Shown in pieces: positions 19,820 to 28,033 of a DNA stretch of 64,000 nucleotides. The notes below the pieces were generated by a model. It saw nothing but the letters and a program-made list of their open reading frames with translations. It did not search any database and was not told the DNA's origin. The position numbers and the translations under genes were made by a program. This DNA is from Oceanobacillus zhaokaii (GTDB taxonomy: Bacteria; Bacillota; Bacilli; Bacillales; Amphibacillaceae). The stretch lies in NCBI RefSeq assembly GCF_003352005.1, contig NZ_CP024848.1:3109001-3173000 (forward strand). Reading direction: 5' to 3'. Each line of letters opens with the position of its first letter. Position 1 is the first letter of the stretch.

Positions 19820-20458
19820 TTATCTTACGCGTTGTTTTCTCATCCATTGTGTTGCTATCCATTTTTCTCCTGTTATTACAGGCGCACCACCGTGTAAAGT
19901 CCGTTCATTTAAGTTGTGATCGGCATAAAAGTATTCAAAGTACACCGCCATTCCTTTTCTTGGAGATACGGAGAAATTCAATTCCGGGAAAAAGGTTTCT
20001 CCGCCTTGTTCGACATCATTCAAGTACATGACCAGCGTGCTGATTCGATTATTTTGGGAAGCATTGCTTGCAGCTGAAAAATAATCAAAATGAGCTTTAT
20101 ACTCCTGTCCGGGCGTATATTTTAGGATTTGAAGCCCTTCTCCGTGTTCGACGGGGATGTTCATAATGCTGGAAACTCTTTTTTCAATTTTCGTTAAGAT
20201 ACCATGCTCATTTCCTTCAAAAAACATGCCGCTGCTCGTTCGAATTTCATTTACTTCTCGAGCATCTCCAATTTTAGAACGATGCATGTTATCTTTTGAT
20301 AATCGAATGAGTTCATCACACTCTTCATTGCTCAAAACATTCTCTAAAACTAACACGAGCGGTTCTTCCAAACGGGCAACAATATGAATCTCTCGATCTT
20401 CTGTTTGAAATCGATTTCCAACGTGAGGAAAAATGGTTTGTTCCTTTTGCATTGTCAA
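19820..20458 (-). CDS. 2-oxoglutarate/Fe(II) dioxygenase, prolyl 4-hydroxylase type
   Basis: Cytosolic protein of 212 residues resembling Bacillus prolyl 4-hydroxylases. The Fe(II) ligands are His and Asp in AHFDYF and the distal His in RTLHGGAPV; the basic residue for 2-oxoglutarate is in GEKWIATQW. RTSSGMFF and LQILKYTPGQEYKAHFD are family blocks. Likely substrates are proline-containing peptides or collagen-like proteins; none is encoded nearby. The TTG at 20458 has AAGGAG 10 bases upstream; the ATG two codons later is an alternative start. The gene stands alone. Confidence 0.88.
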   Translation of the reverse strand: MTMQKEQTIFPHVGNRFQTEDREIHIVARLEEPLVLVLENVLSNEECDELIRLSKDNMHRSKIGDAREVNEIRTSSGMFFEGNEHGILTKIEKRVSSIMNIPVEHGEGLQILKYTPGQEYKAHFDYFSAASNASQNNRISTLVMYLNDVEQGGETFFPELNFSVSPRKGMAVYFEYFYADHNLNERTLHGGAPVITGEKWIATQWMRKQRVR

Positions 20459-20632
20459 TGTGCCTCTACTCCTTCCGTAATTCTAATTTCCGAACAACCG
20501 GTTTGGCTGATTTTGTCATTTCGTTTTTATTATACTATAATTTCCTGTTTCTTTAGAGAATTTTGATTCGTTTTTTAAGTCTCTAAAATGATATTTTTTG
20601 GTTATGCACTCGAATATTTTTCAATCTAGCTG

Positions 20633-20673
20633 TAAACAAAATCAATCCGTAGTAATATAAAATTACTACGGAT
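20633..20673 (-). terminator. terminator after lsrF (end of lsr operon)
   Basis: Perfect 12-base stem ATCCGTAGTAAT / ATTACTACGGAT, loop 5 bases, followed on the minus strand by TTGATTTTGTTT, about 80 bases behind lsrF. Confidence 0.82.
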
Positions 20674-20751
20674 CATTCTGCAGCTCGTGAACAGCACTCA
20701 ATGCTGTGGCAAAGCAATTAATATACATCTCTCCCTTACATTTCCATAAGG

Positions 20752-21645
20752 TTATAATTCACCTTTAACAGTTACTGCTTGCTGAAAAAACTCATATGCC
20801 TCTCTATCCGAATAACCTTCATGGACTACCTTTCCAATCGCTTGTATCATCTCTTCGGGATATTTCGATTGGAAAATATTCCGTCCCATATCTACCCCTG
20901 CAGCTCCTCCCTCGATTGCTCGATATGCAAGAGTGAGAGCATCTTTCTCGGGGATCTTCTTCCCTCCAGCAACAACTAGTGGTACAGGACAAGCAGAAGC
21001 AACCTTTTCAAAATCCTCACAATAATAGGTTTTTACTATTTGTACACCAAACTCAGCAAGCATTCTAGTAGCTAATAAGAAAAATTGTGTCGTTCGCTCC
21101 ATTTCTTTTCCAACAGCGACAACGCCCATTGTTGGTATAGAATATTTCGAGCCAAGATTGACAGCTCTGTTCAGCTCCTCAATTGTTTCCTTCTGTCCTT
21201 TGGCACCAATAAATGTTTGGATTGCAATAGCACTTGCATTCATTTTTATTGCATCATCAATATCAACTACCATGGATTCCTGGCTTAAATCATCTTGTAA
21301 AACACTAGAGCCAGATGAAGCTCTTAAGGCAATTGCTTTATTATATGTTGCTGGGACACTGCTGCGAATCGCTCCCCTAGTTCCCATTAAGCAGTCCGCG
21401 TAATCTGCCAGCCTAGGAATTAATAGATCCAATCTTTCTAGACCTGATGTCGGTCCCATGAAGTACCCATGATCAAATGCTAGCATTACCGTTTTTCCTG
21501 TCTGGGGATTAAAGATTCTTGATAAACGGTCCTTCATACCCCAGTCATAGTTCGCAGCACCTTTTACATGAAAGTCCCCATTATTAGCAAATGGAACTGC
21601 TTCTGAAAAGTTTTTTGCATCTTTATTTCCTGCAACATCTGCCAT
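20752..21645 (-). CDS. lsrF: LsrF, phospho-AI-2 thiolase
   Basis: Class I aldolase-fold protein of 297 residues. In enterics LsrF moves an acetyl group from 3-hydroxy-2,4-pentadione 5-phosphate to CoA, the last step of phospho-AI-2 breakdown. The family blocks MLAFDHGYFMGPTSGLE, DCLMGTRGAIRSS and VVAGGKKIPEKDAL are intact, and the catalytic lysine is in IVKTYYCEDF. GGGGAG lies 10 bases before the ATG. It is the last gene of the lsrACDBF operon, 33 bases behind lsrB. Because LsrG makes the LsrF substrate in enterics and is missing here, the cupin at 29603-29959 may supply that step. Confidence 0.93.
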   Translation of the reverse strand: MADVAGNKDAKNFSEAVPFANNGDFHVKGAANYDWGMKDRLSRIFNPQTGKTVMLAFDHGYFMGPTSGLERLDLLIPRLADYADCLMGTRGAIRSSVPATYNKAIALRASSGSSVLQDDLSQESMVVDIDDAIKMNASAIAIQTFIGAKGQKETIEELNRAVNLGSKYSIPTMGVVAVGKEMERTTQFFLLATRMLAEFGVQIVKTYYCEDFEKVASACPVPLVVAGGKKIPEKDALTLAYRAIEGGAAGVDMGRNIFQSKYPEEMIQAIGKVVHEGYSDREAYEFFQQAVTVKGEL

Positions 21646-21678
21646 CTAATACAATCTCCCCTCGATTTGTTCCCTTAT

Positions 21679-22776
21679 TTAAAAGTCAAAATCATTTGTA
21701 TTATGTTTTGTAAAAACAATTCGCTCAGGTAAAACGATAATACCAGAGTCCTCTGCTTCATAGTCATAGCCCTGAACAGAATTTGGTTCTACTGTAACCT
21801 CTCCAATGTTAGGAACATCAACTGTGTCACCAACCTTTAGTTCATTTCCTTGTGCCAAATAGTACGCGATATATACTGCAAGTGCGCCCTGATCAGTAAC
21901 GTCCCATAAACCATGATTAAGAATCGTCCCATTTTCGATAAATTGGCGCATTGAATTAGGAGATGCGAAACCAGTAATAATAATATCCTCTGCAGTTAGT
22001 CCCTTATTTTCAGCAGCTTGTGCCATTGCAGGAAGGGCTGTTGAGTCCGGTGCAATAACAGCATCTAAATCTGGGTACGAATCGATGATACTTTCTCCAA
22101 TTTGTAATGATAACTGTTCATCACCTTCACCAAACTGTTTCGTAACAATCTCCCAGTTCGGATATTTCTCAGCAATATAGGTTTCTGCATAATCAACCCA
22201 TGAATTCTGATCAGGAACGGTCGGACTTGAGTAGAACCAAGCAACCTGCTGCTCCGCATTCGGATCATCCATTTGTTCTGCTGCCATATCGACGAGCATC
22301 GCGCCTAGTATTTCTGGAGTTCCTTGATTAATATAAGCTGTTCGATATTCCGGATCTACATCAGAATCCCATGTTACTACCTTCACTCCTGCATCTAGTG
22401 CATTCTGTAATGCCTGGTTCAACCCATCAGAAGTCACCGACGAAATGGCAATTGCATCTGCCCCACTACTCACTGCACTGTTGATAATTTGCACTTGGTT
22501 AGCGACTGTTCCCTCTGGTGCTCCATCATATTTCACCTTGAAGCCTATTTCCTCCGCCATTGCTTGTGCACCGTTATTTCCTGATTCGAAAAATGCATTA
22601 CCTGTCATTTTTGGGATGAAAACAACTTCAATATCACTTGCAGCTTCATTTCCTGAGGAATCACCACCATCTGAATTATCCTTCGTTGCTCCATCATCAT
22701 TTGTATTACATGCAGCAAGCAAAAATACCAACAATAAAATTCCAAACAGGGTTTTAAGGATGTTAAATTTTCTCAT
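21679..22776 (-). CDS. lsrB: LsrB, AI-2 binding lipoprotein
   Basis: Substrate-binding protein of 365 residues with a lipoprotein signal (LLAAC, Cys23) that anchors it outside the membrane. It aligns without gaps with enteric LsrB around the ligand site: Lys in IPKMTGN, Asp in VTWDSD, Asp-Gln in TVPDQNSW and Pro in IAPDS. The enteric Ala222 is Ser here. GLWDV and VLPERIVF are also conserved. It captures AI-2 for the LsrACD importer. It lies fourth in the operon, between lsrD and lsrF. Confidence 0.93.
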   Translation of the reverse strand: MRKFNILKTLFGILLLVFLLAACNTNDDGATKDNSDGGDSSGNEAASDIEVVFIPKMTGNAFFESGNNGAQAMAEEIGFKVKYDGAPEGTVANQVQIINSAVSSGADAIAISSVTSDGLNQALQNALDAGVKVVTWDSDVDPEYRTAYINQGTPEILGAMLVDMAAEQMDDPNAEQQVAWFYSSPTVPDQNSWVDYAETYIAEKYPNWEIVTKQFGEGDEQLSLQIGESIIDSYPDLDAVIAPDSTALPAMAQAAENKGLTAEDIIITGFASPNSMRQFIENGTILNHGLWDVTDQGALAVYIAYYLAQGNELKVGDTVDVPNIGEVTVEPNSVQGYDYEAEDSGIIVLPERIVFTKHNTNDFDF

Positions 22777-22826
22777 TACAGCCTACCTCCGATTTATTTA
22801 AAATATGAGACCATATACCACCAAAG

Positions 22827-23822
22827 CTATACACTGTTTTTCTGTGGGGAAACTATTCGTTTAATATTTGACTTGAAATCCGCAGAAATTCCTAAAAATG
22901 CGGCTGAAATAATAAGGAGAAGTCCGGTTGCTAGGCCAATATACTGTGTCGAAACACCTCCCATTTGCAAACCTATTTGCAGAAATCCCACAATTATGCT
23001 TGCTAGAGCAGTACCGACAACACCTCCTTTACCACCAGTAATTAAAGTTCCCCCCAATACAACAACAGTTAATATCGGCATGAGGTACTCTGCACCGAAA
23101 TCTGCTCTTGCACTACCTAAATAGGAAGTCAGCATGACGCCAGCAACACCGGCACTTAAACCAGATAATACATACGTGCTCGCGATAATTTTCCTCGTAT
23201 GAATACCCGCATACTCTGCAGCATGCTGATTAATTCCTGTTAAATAAATATATCTTCCGTACCTCGTCCAATACAATAGAACGAACGCAATAGCAAACAT
23301 GATAAAAAATAATAAAACAGAATGTGGGATTCCAAGTAATTTTCCATATGCTAGATTAGTAAAGGCTTGCGGGAAACCAGATATCCCCTCATACGTGCTT
23401 ACACCAGAGAAACCAACTAACACAATCGCAACCCCACTATATAACAGCATTCCACCAAGCGTGATCACCATAGCCTGAACACGTCCATAAGCAATAAGTA
23501 TTCCATTTAATAAACCACATAATCCTCCAACTAATATTGCAAGGATGATTGATACCCAAATATTTATCCCGATAACCTGTGATAAAATTCCTATTACAAC
23601 AGAGGTTAACCCAATAATTGATCCCCCTGAGATATCAATCCCACCTGTAATCACCACAAAAGTAACAAAGAAAGCGATAATTGCGATGCCGATAAAATCG
23701 TTAAAGCTATTTAATAAGATCGTGATATTTAAGAATCTCGGGTTAATTAATCCAAAAATGATGATTTCTGCGATTAATATAATCCCTAACATCAGATTCC
23801 ATTTCGGTATTTTTGCTAACAT
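22827..23822 (-). CDS. lsrD: LsrD, AI-2 ABC importer permease
   Basis: Ribose-type (RbsC family) permease of 331 residues with eight to ten hydrophobic segments; VVITGGIDISGGSIIGL and the EYLMPILTVVVLGGTLITGGKG loop region are typical. It pairs with LsrC to form the membrane channel. AAGGAGG lies 12 bases before the ATG, and only 7 bases separate it from lsrC, so the two are co-translated. The C-terminus is shorter than that of LsrC and lacks its basic tail. Confidence 0.9.
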   Translation of the reverse strand: MLAKIPKWNLMLGIILIAEIIIFGLINPRFLNITILLNSFNDFIGIAIIAFFVTFVVITGGIDISGGSIIGLTSVVIGILSQVIGINIWVSIILAILVGGLCGLLNGILIAYGRVQAMVITLGGMLLYSGVAIVLVGFSGVSTYEGISGFPQAFTNLAYGKLLGIPHSVLLFFIMFAIAFVLLYWTRYGRYIYLTGINQHAAEYAGIHTRKIIASTYVLSGLSAGVAGVMLTSYLGSARADFGAEYLMPILTVVVLGGTLITGGKGGVVGTALASIIVGFLQIGLQMGGVSTQYIGLATGLLLIISAAFLGISADFKSNIKRIVSPQKNSV

Positions 23823-23829
23823 CTAGAAC

Positions 23830-24825
23830 TCACACCTCCTTCTGAATGACTCTAGCATTTAATCTTTCTTTCTTCGCTTGATTACTAGACTTTCTTGCTA
23901 ATAATGCATCCGTTACAACAATGATAATTAATAGTGAGCCTGATATCGCATCATTCCAAAATGCAGGAACCTTCATAAAAACAAGCGCAGAAATAATCGA
24001 GGTCATAATAATTGCACCAATACTTGCACCAACAATAGATCCCAAACCGCCAACTAACGAAACACCACCAAGAACTGTCGCTGCAATAACTGTCATTTCT
24101 ATACCTAATCCAGCAGTTGTTGAAATAAAACCAATTTGACTAGCAAATATTAGTCCAGCAATGGATGCACAGACACTAGAAATGATAAAAGAATAGGTTT
24201 TATATCTTTTTACTGGAATTCCTAAGAGTATTGCACCGTCCTCATTGTCACCTATTGCTGCAAAATATCTCCCTTTATTACCATTGGATAAAAACAATTG
24301 AATGAGAATAACCGCAACAATTACGATAATCGCTAAGGCATTTATTCCAAGGATATTTATCTGAGAAAGCTGCTTAAATGCAATTGGTAAGTTCTCTATC
24401 CATTTCCCATCCGTATAAATTACCTGGATTACTCTTAGGATTCCAAGCATCCCCAAGGTCATAATAAAGGAAGAGATTTTTAATTTAGTAACCCCTAGAC
24501 CATTTATCAAACCAATGATTATTCCGATTAGAATAGCAATAAATACTGCTAGAATGATACTGCCACCATCTCTGAGGATAATTCCGCTAACTGCTGCACT
24601 GAGTCCCAGTACACCACCAACGGAAATATCAATATTCCCAGTCAACAAAACGAACGTCATCCCAATTGCAAGCACGATATATAGTAAACTGCTTTTTAAC
24701 ACATTATGGATATTTCCTAATGATAGAAAGTCCGTATTAACGATCCCTACAATAACAAACAATAGGATTAAAAAGAGAAATGTCCTAAACTCTCTCTGCT
24801 TTAGCATTGTTTCAACTTTTGACAT
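23830..24825 (-). CDS. lsrC: LsrC, AI-2 ABC importer permease
   Basis: RbsC-family permease of 331 residues; LLTGNIDISVGGVLGLSAAV and VIAATVLGGVSLVGGLGS are the expected family blocks. With LsrD it forms the AI-2 channel energised by LsrA. I place the start at the ATG at 24825, preceded by GAAGTG; the open frame continues nine codons further into lsrA. The lsrA stop at 24812 overlaps this start by 14 bases, indicating coupled translation. Confidence 0.9.
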   Translation of the reverse strand: MSKVETMLKQREFRTFLFLILLFVIVGIVNTDFLSLGNIHNVLKSSLLYIVLAIGMTFVLLTGNIDISVGGVLGLSAAVSGIILRDGGSIILAVFIAILIGIIIGLINGLGVTKLKISSFIMTLGMLGILRVIQVIYTDGKWIENLPIAFKQLSQINILGINALAIIVIVAVILIQLFLSNGNKGRYFAAIGDNEDGAILLGIPVKRYKTYSFIISSVCASIAGLIFASQIGFISTTAGLGIEMTVIAATVLGGVSLVGGLGSIVGASIGAIIMTSIISALVFMKVPAFWNDAISGSLLIIIVVTDALLARKSSNQAKKERLNARVIQKEV

Positions 24826-26320
24826 AAGGTTCACTTCTTTCATATGTTCCAAAGGCAGCTTTCATTACATTCGTTACATTGATTTCCTCAATTTCCAGAC
24901 AAACATCACAAGTCCCCCGATGAATGGCATAAATACGATCACTAATTCTTTCAATCTCCTCTAAATCAGACGAAATCAGTAAAATTGCATATCCTTGTTC
25001 CTTCAATTCTGTAATAATGGCGTAAATATCACGCCTTGCTGCTGCATCTATTCCCCTTGTTGGTTCATCCATAATGATTAATTTTGGTTTTGTCGATAGA
25101 ATCCTGGCTATTACGGCTTTTTGCTGATTTCCCCCTGATAATGATTTTATTTCCTCATCACTGCTGGAAAGCTTAATATTTAACCTGTCAATATATTCAT
25201 TTGTAATTTTCTCTTCCATTTTCTTATTTGTAAAAAAACCTTGTTTTTTGATAATCTGTGCCGTTATATTGTTTCGAACGGAACTAATGGTAAAAATTCC
25301 ATGTAAGAATCGGTCCTCTGGTATATATGCCACGCCACTTGCAACTGTTTCATCTATTGGTAATTTCGTAATATCTTTTCCATCCAGATAAATTTTTCCA
25401 CGCTTCACTTCCGTAATACCATAGATAGATTCGGCTATTTCCGTTCTTCCTGCCCCAACAAGACCGGCAAGACCAACCACCTCCCCTTTGTAAACATCGA
25501 AGCTGATTTGATTAAATCCATCGCCACAAATATTTTCTACCTTAAGAATTGGTGCAACATTACTATAATCCGATTTTTTCTTTTCAAACTCATGCGTGTC
25601 ATTTTTTATATTGCCATCCGGAATTAGCCCTTCAATTAACATTTCTTTCGTAAACTGATCAATTTTTCCTTTAAGCGTAATGTTGCCATCTCTTAAAATA
25701 ACGGCATGAGTTGAAATCTGAAATACCTCATCCAGTCGATGGGTTATATAAAAGATCCCCACACCTGCAGTCTTTAGCTTTTCAATTACTGCAAATAAAG
25801 ACTTAGTTTCCGAAAATGTTAGTGCAGATGTAGGTTCATCAAGTATTAAAACTTTTGCATTCCTTAGCAGACCTTTAATTATTTCTAACTGCTGTTGCTC
25901 AGCGATTGTTAACGAATTGGCATATCGATGTAAATCCAGGTCCCAGCCTAATTGTTCCAGCAACTTCTTCGTTGTCGTTCTCACCTCTGCTTTTGTTTTG
26001 TCGAAGCCTATCGTCAGGTTTTGTTCAACGGTCATGTTCGGAAACAATAGCGGTTCTTGCGGTACTAAATAGATTCCTTTCTGATGGGCAATTAACGGAT
26101 TGAAGTGAATGATATTTTCACCGTTAATCTCGAGTTCACCTGAATCTGCTTTATAAACTCCAGTCAATATTTTCATCAATGTACTTTTTCCTGCACCGTT
26201 TCCACCAATAATTGAAATTACTTCTGATTTGTGAATTGCCAAAGAAACTCCTTTTAATACTTGGTTTTGATGAAATGACTTTTGAATATTTTTTAATTCC
26301 ACTAATGGATTAGCGTTCAA
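24812..26320 (-). CDS. lsrA: LsrA, AI-2 ABC importer ATPase (double domain)
   Basis: Fused ABC ATPase of 502 residues, RbsA type. The first half has Walker A GGNGAGKSTLM, signature TIAEQQQLEI and Walker B VLILDEPTSAL; the second has LVGAGRTEIAES, LSGGNQQKAVIARI and LIIMDEPTRGID. It drives uptake of AI-2 by LsrCD. The start is a TTG at 26320 with a strong GGAGGTG box 6 bases upstream. It is the first gene of the lsrACDBF operon, whose upstream region holds a cre box and a candidate operator. Confidence 0.92.
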   Translation of the reverse strand: MNANPLVELKNIQKSFHQNQVLKGVSLAIHKSEVISIIGGNGAGKSTLMKILTGVYKADSGELEINGENIIHFNPLIAHQKGIYLVPQEPLLFPNMTVEQNLTIGFDKTKAEVRTTTKKLLEQLGWDLDLHRYANSLTIAEQQQLEIIKGLLRNAKVLILDEPTSALTFSETKSLFAVIEKLKTAGVGIFYITHRLDEVFQISTHAVILRDGNITLKGKIDQFTKEMLIEGLIPDGNIKNDTHEFEKKKSDYSNVAPILKVENICGDGFNQISFDVYKGEVVGLAGLVGAGRTEIAESIYGITEVKRGKIYLDGKDITKLPIDETVASGVAYIPEDRFLHGIFTISSVRNNITAQIIKKQGFFTNKKMEEKITNEYIDRLNIKLSSSDEEIKSLSGGNQQKAVIARILSTKPKLIIMDEPTRGIDAAARRDIYAIITELKEQGYAILLISSDLEEIERISDRIYAIHRGTCDVCLEIEEINVTNVMKAAFGTYERSEPYVKS

Positions 26321-26410
26321 TTTTTACACCTCCATAGTTTTTATTATTTTTGTTCATTTTGCTATGTTGCTATTTATATTAACTTAGGATGATATTTGCC
26401 TCCTTGGCTG

Positions 26411-26532
26411 TCGCTCCAGAAATACACTACGCTTTCCGCGGGGAGCTGGTGAGCCTTCTTGTGCTGTTGCACTTCGAAGTCTCACCAAGGCTCTACTTCC
26501 CGCAGGAGTCTTCGTGTATTTCTTCCGCTGAG
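26411..26532. repeat. palindromic Bacillaceae-type intergenic repeat
   Basis: About 120 bases, clearly richer in G+C than the surroundings. Outer arms GAAATACAC (26419-26427) and GTGTATTTC (26514-26522) are complementary. Inside are CGCTTTCCGCGGGGAG, GGTGAGCC and, on the far side, TCTCACC and CTTCCCGCAGGAGTC. I recognise this layout from many Bacillaceae genomes, where it is a common intergenic repeat. It separates lsrA from its probable promoter region. Confidence 0.7.
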
Positions 26533-26750
26533 GTTGTAAAAAATCACATATAAAAGAGTAACTGAGAATCGACGTTGATTGATGGTATGAGAATAGAAAC
26601 CCCTCTTGTGAACAGCAACTACTGTCTAGATCTGAAATCAAAATTGTCACTAGTTCGTACTTTATATCGACTTACGAATATCAATAATCACTTGAGTTAG
26701 TTACTATCTTTTAGAAAACATCCTTCTTTTTCTATATAACAATTTTATTA
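26533..26750. other. 5' leader side of the lsrA-lsrR intergenic region
   Basis: AT-rich sequence without a credible gene. It would be the untranslated leader of lsrA if transcription starts near 26750. A minus-strand open frame across 26384-26650 only translates the palindromic repeat. Confidence 0.4.
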
Positions 26751-26797
26751 TTGTAAGCGTTTGCTTATCTTGTAAATTATATTATGCGTGCACACAT
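26751..26797. promoter_or_regulatory. cre box and candidate LsrR operator between lsrA and lsrR
   Basis: TTGTAAGCGTTTGCT (26751-26765) is a full cre match. Next to it, ATGCGTGCACACAT (26784-26797) is a near-perfect 14-base palindrome with core GTGCAC. A perfect -10 hexamer TATAAT for the lsrA direction lies between them on the minus strand (26782-26777), with no good -35. The layout fits repression by LsrR and by CcpA, as CRP/LsrR control does in enterics. LsrR binding is inferred. Confidence 0.6.
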
Positions 26798-27044
26798 TTT
26801 ATTAATGATTCATCATTTTATTATTTTTTAATCTCCTATTTTTTTGAAGATAAGATTCCTGACTTTCTATTTATAAAAATATTTATATCCAGTAATTGTT
26901 AATAAACAGGGATTTGCAAGCATATTATTAATTTCAAAGTTTACTTTCACAACTTATTTTACTTCGTTCAATTTCCCTGGATCTTATTTACCAATAGGGC
27001 TAACAAATGTTTTTTGTACTAAATTTTGTTTCAACAAGTGAGGG
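26798..27044. other. lsrR upstream region
   Basis: Very AT-rich. No gene and no clear promoter hexamer pair was identified by eye; the lsrR ribosome site (GAGGGATGAG) lies at its right end. Confidence 0.4.
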
Positions 27045-27968
27045 ATGAGCTTGTCCTATGAGAGAGATCTGATCGTAAGGATTGCCTGGAAATATTACAA
27101 CGAGGGAATGACGCAAAATGAAATAGCTGCAGCACTAAATTTATCAAGGATGAAGGTCATTAAATACCTGGAAAAGGCAAAATCATCAAATATCATTCAA
27201 TTCAAAATCAACTTAGAAAAAATCACGAATATGGATCTGCAAAATGAAATTAAAAAGAAATACGGATTACAGGATATTTATATTGTTCCAGCATCGAATC
27301 AGAAATCAATAGAAAGTCTTACAGTAGCAGCAGCACAATACATTGAAGACCGAATCACAAGTGACATGATGATTAATATTGGATATGGGCAAGCAGTTTC
27401 AAAGACATTAGGATACTTAAATATTTCAACAAAATATAAGGTTACCTTCGTCTCCTTGTCCGGCGGTGTAAAATTTTACATGCCTACAGCAATTGATACA
27501 AGGTCAGACTACTACACAAATCCAAATTATAAGCACTATATTATTCCGTCGCCATTAATCGTATCCTCCGTAAAACTCGCAGAACAGATGCTGAAGGAGA
27601 GGTCAATTAACAAGATACTAAAGATGATTCCATTTTCAAATATTACAGTAATTGGGATTGGCGCGTTGAATGAACAGGCAACGATTGTAAAGGAAGACGA
27701 GCTTAGCTTAAATGACCTTGAGATTTTAAAAGCAAAAGGAGCAGTTGGCGATTTATTAAGCCAATTTTATGACATCAATGGCAAAGTTCTAGACATTCCT
27801 GTACATAAGCATCTGATCAGTACAGATATTCAGTTATTGAAATCACTTCAGCATGTCGTAGCTGTTGCAGGAGGACTTGATAAAAAAGACGCAATTATCG
27901 GGGCACTAAATGGTGGATATATTGATGTACTAATTACAGATGAATCCGTCGCAGAAGCGATTATTTAA
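27045..27968 (+). CDS. lsrR: LsrR, SorC/DeoR-type transcriptional repressor
   Basis: Regulator of 307 residues. An N-terminal helix-turn-helix (about 8-55, with YNEGMTQNEIAAALNLSRMKVIKYL) is followed by a sugar-phosphate binding domain of the SorC family (GYGQAVSKTLGYL, SLSGGVKF, IGIGALNE, VAGGLDKKDAIIGAL). In enterics LsrR represses the lsr operon and is released by phospho-AI-2; this gene faces the lsrACDBF operon and precedes lsrK, the same arrangement. The start is probably TTG at 27051 or the ATG at 27045, since GAGGGATGAG sits close to both; I keep 27045. Confidence 0.9.
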   Translation: MSLSYERDLIVRIAWKYYNEGMTQNEIAAALNLSRMKVIKYLEKAKSSNIIQFKINLEKITNMDLQNEIKKKYGLQDIYIVPASNQKSIESLTVAAAQYIEDRITSDMMINIGYGQAVSKTLGYLNISTKYKVTFVSLSGGVKFYMPTAIDTRSDYYTNPNYKHYIIPSPLIVSSVKLAEQMLKERSINKILKMIPFSNITVIGIGALNEQATIVKEDELSLNDLEILKAKGAVGDLLSQFYDINGKVLDIPVHKHLISTDIQLLKSLQHVVAVAGGLDKKDAIIGALNGGYIDVLITDESVAEAII

Positions 27969-28033
27969 ATCTATTTATTTTCTGATTCAATACAAAATTG
28001 ATAGAAAGGAAGATAATTATCGAAACCTATCTA

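Noticed and set aside
26384-26650. 88-codon minus-strand open frame between lsrA and lsrR
   Set aside because: It translates the palindromic intergenic repeat, has no ribosome site and an unnatural composition.
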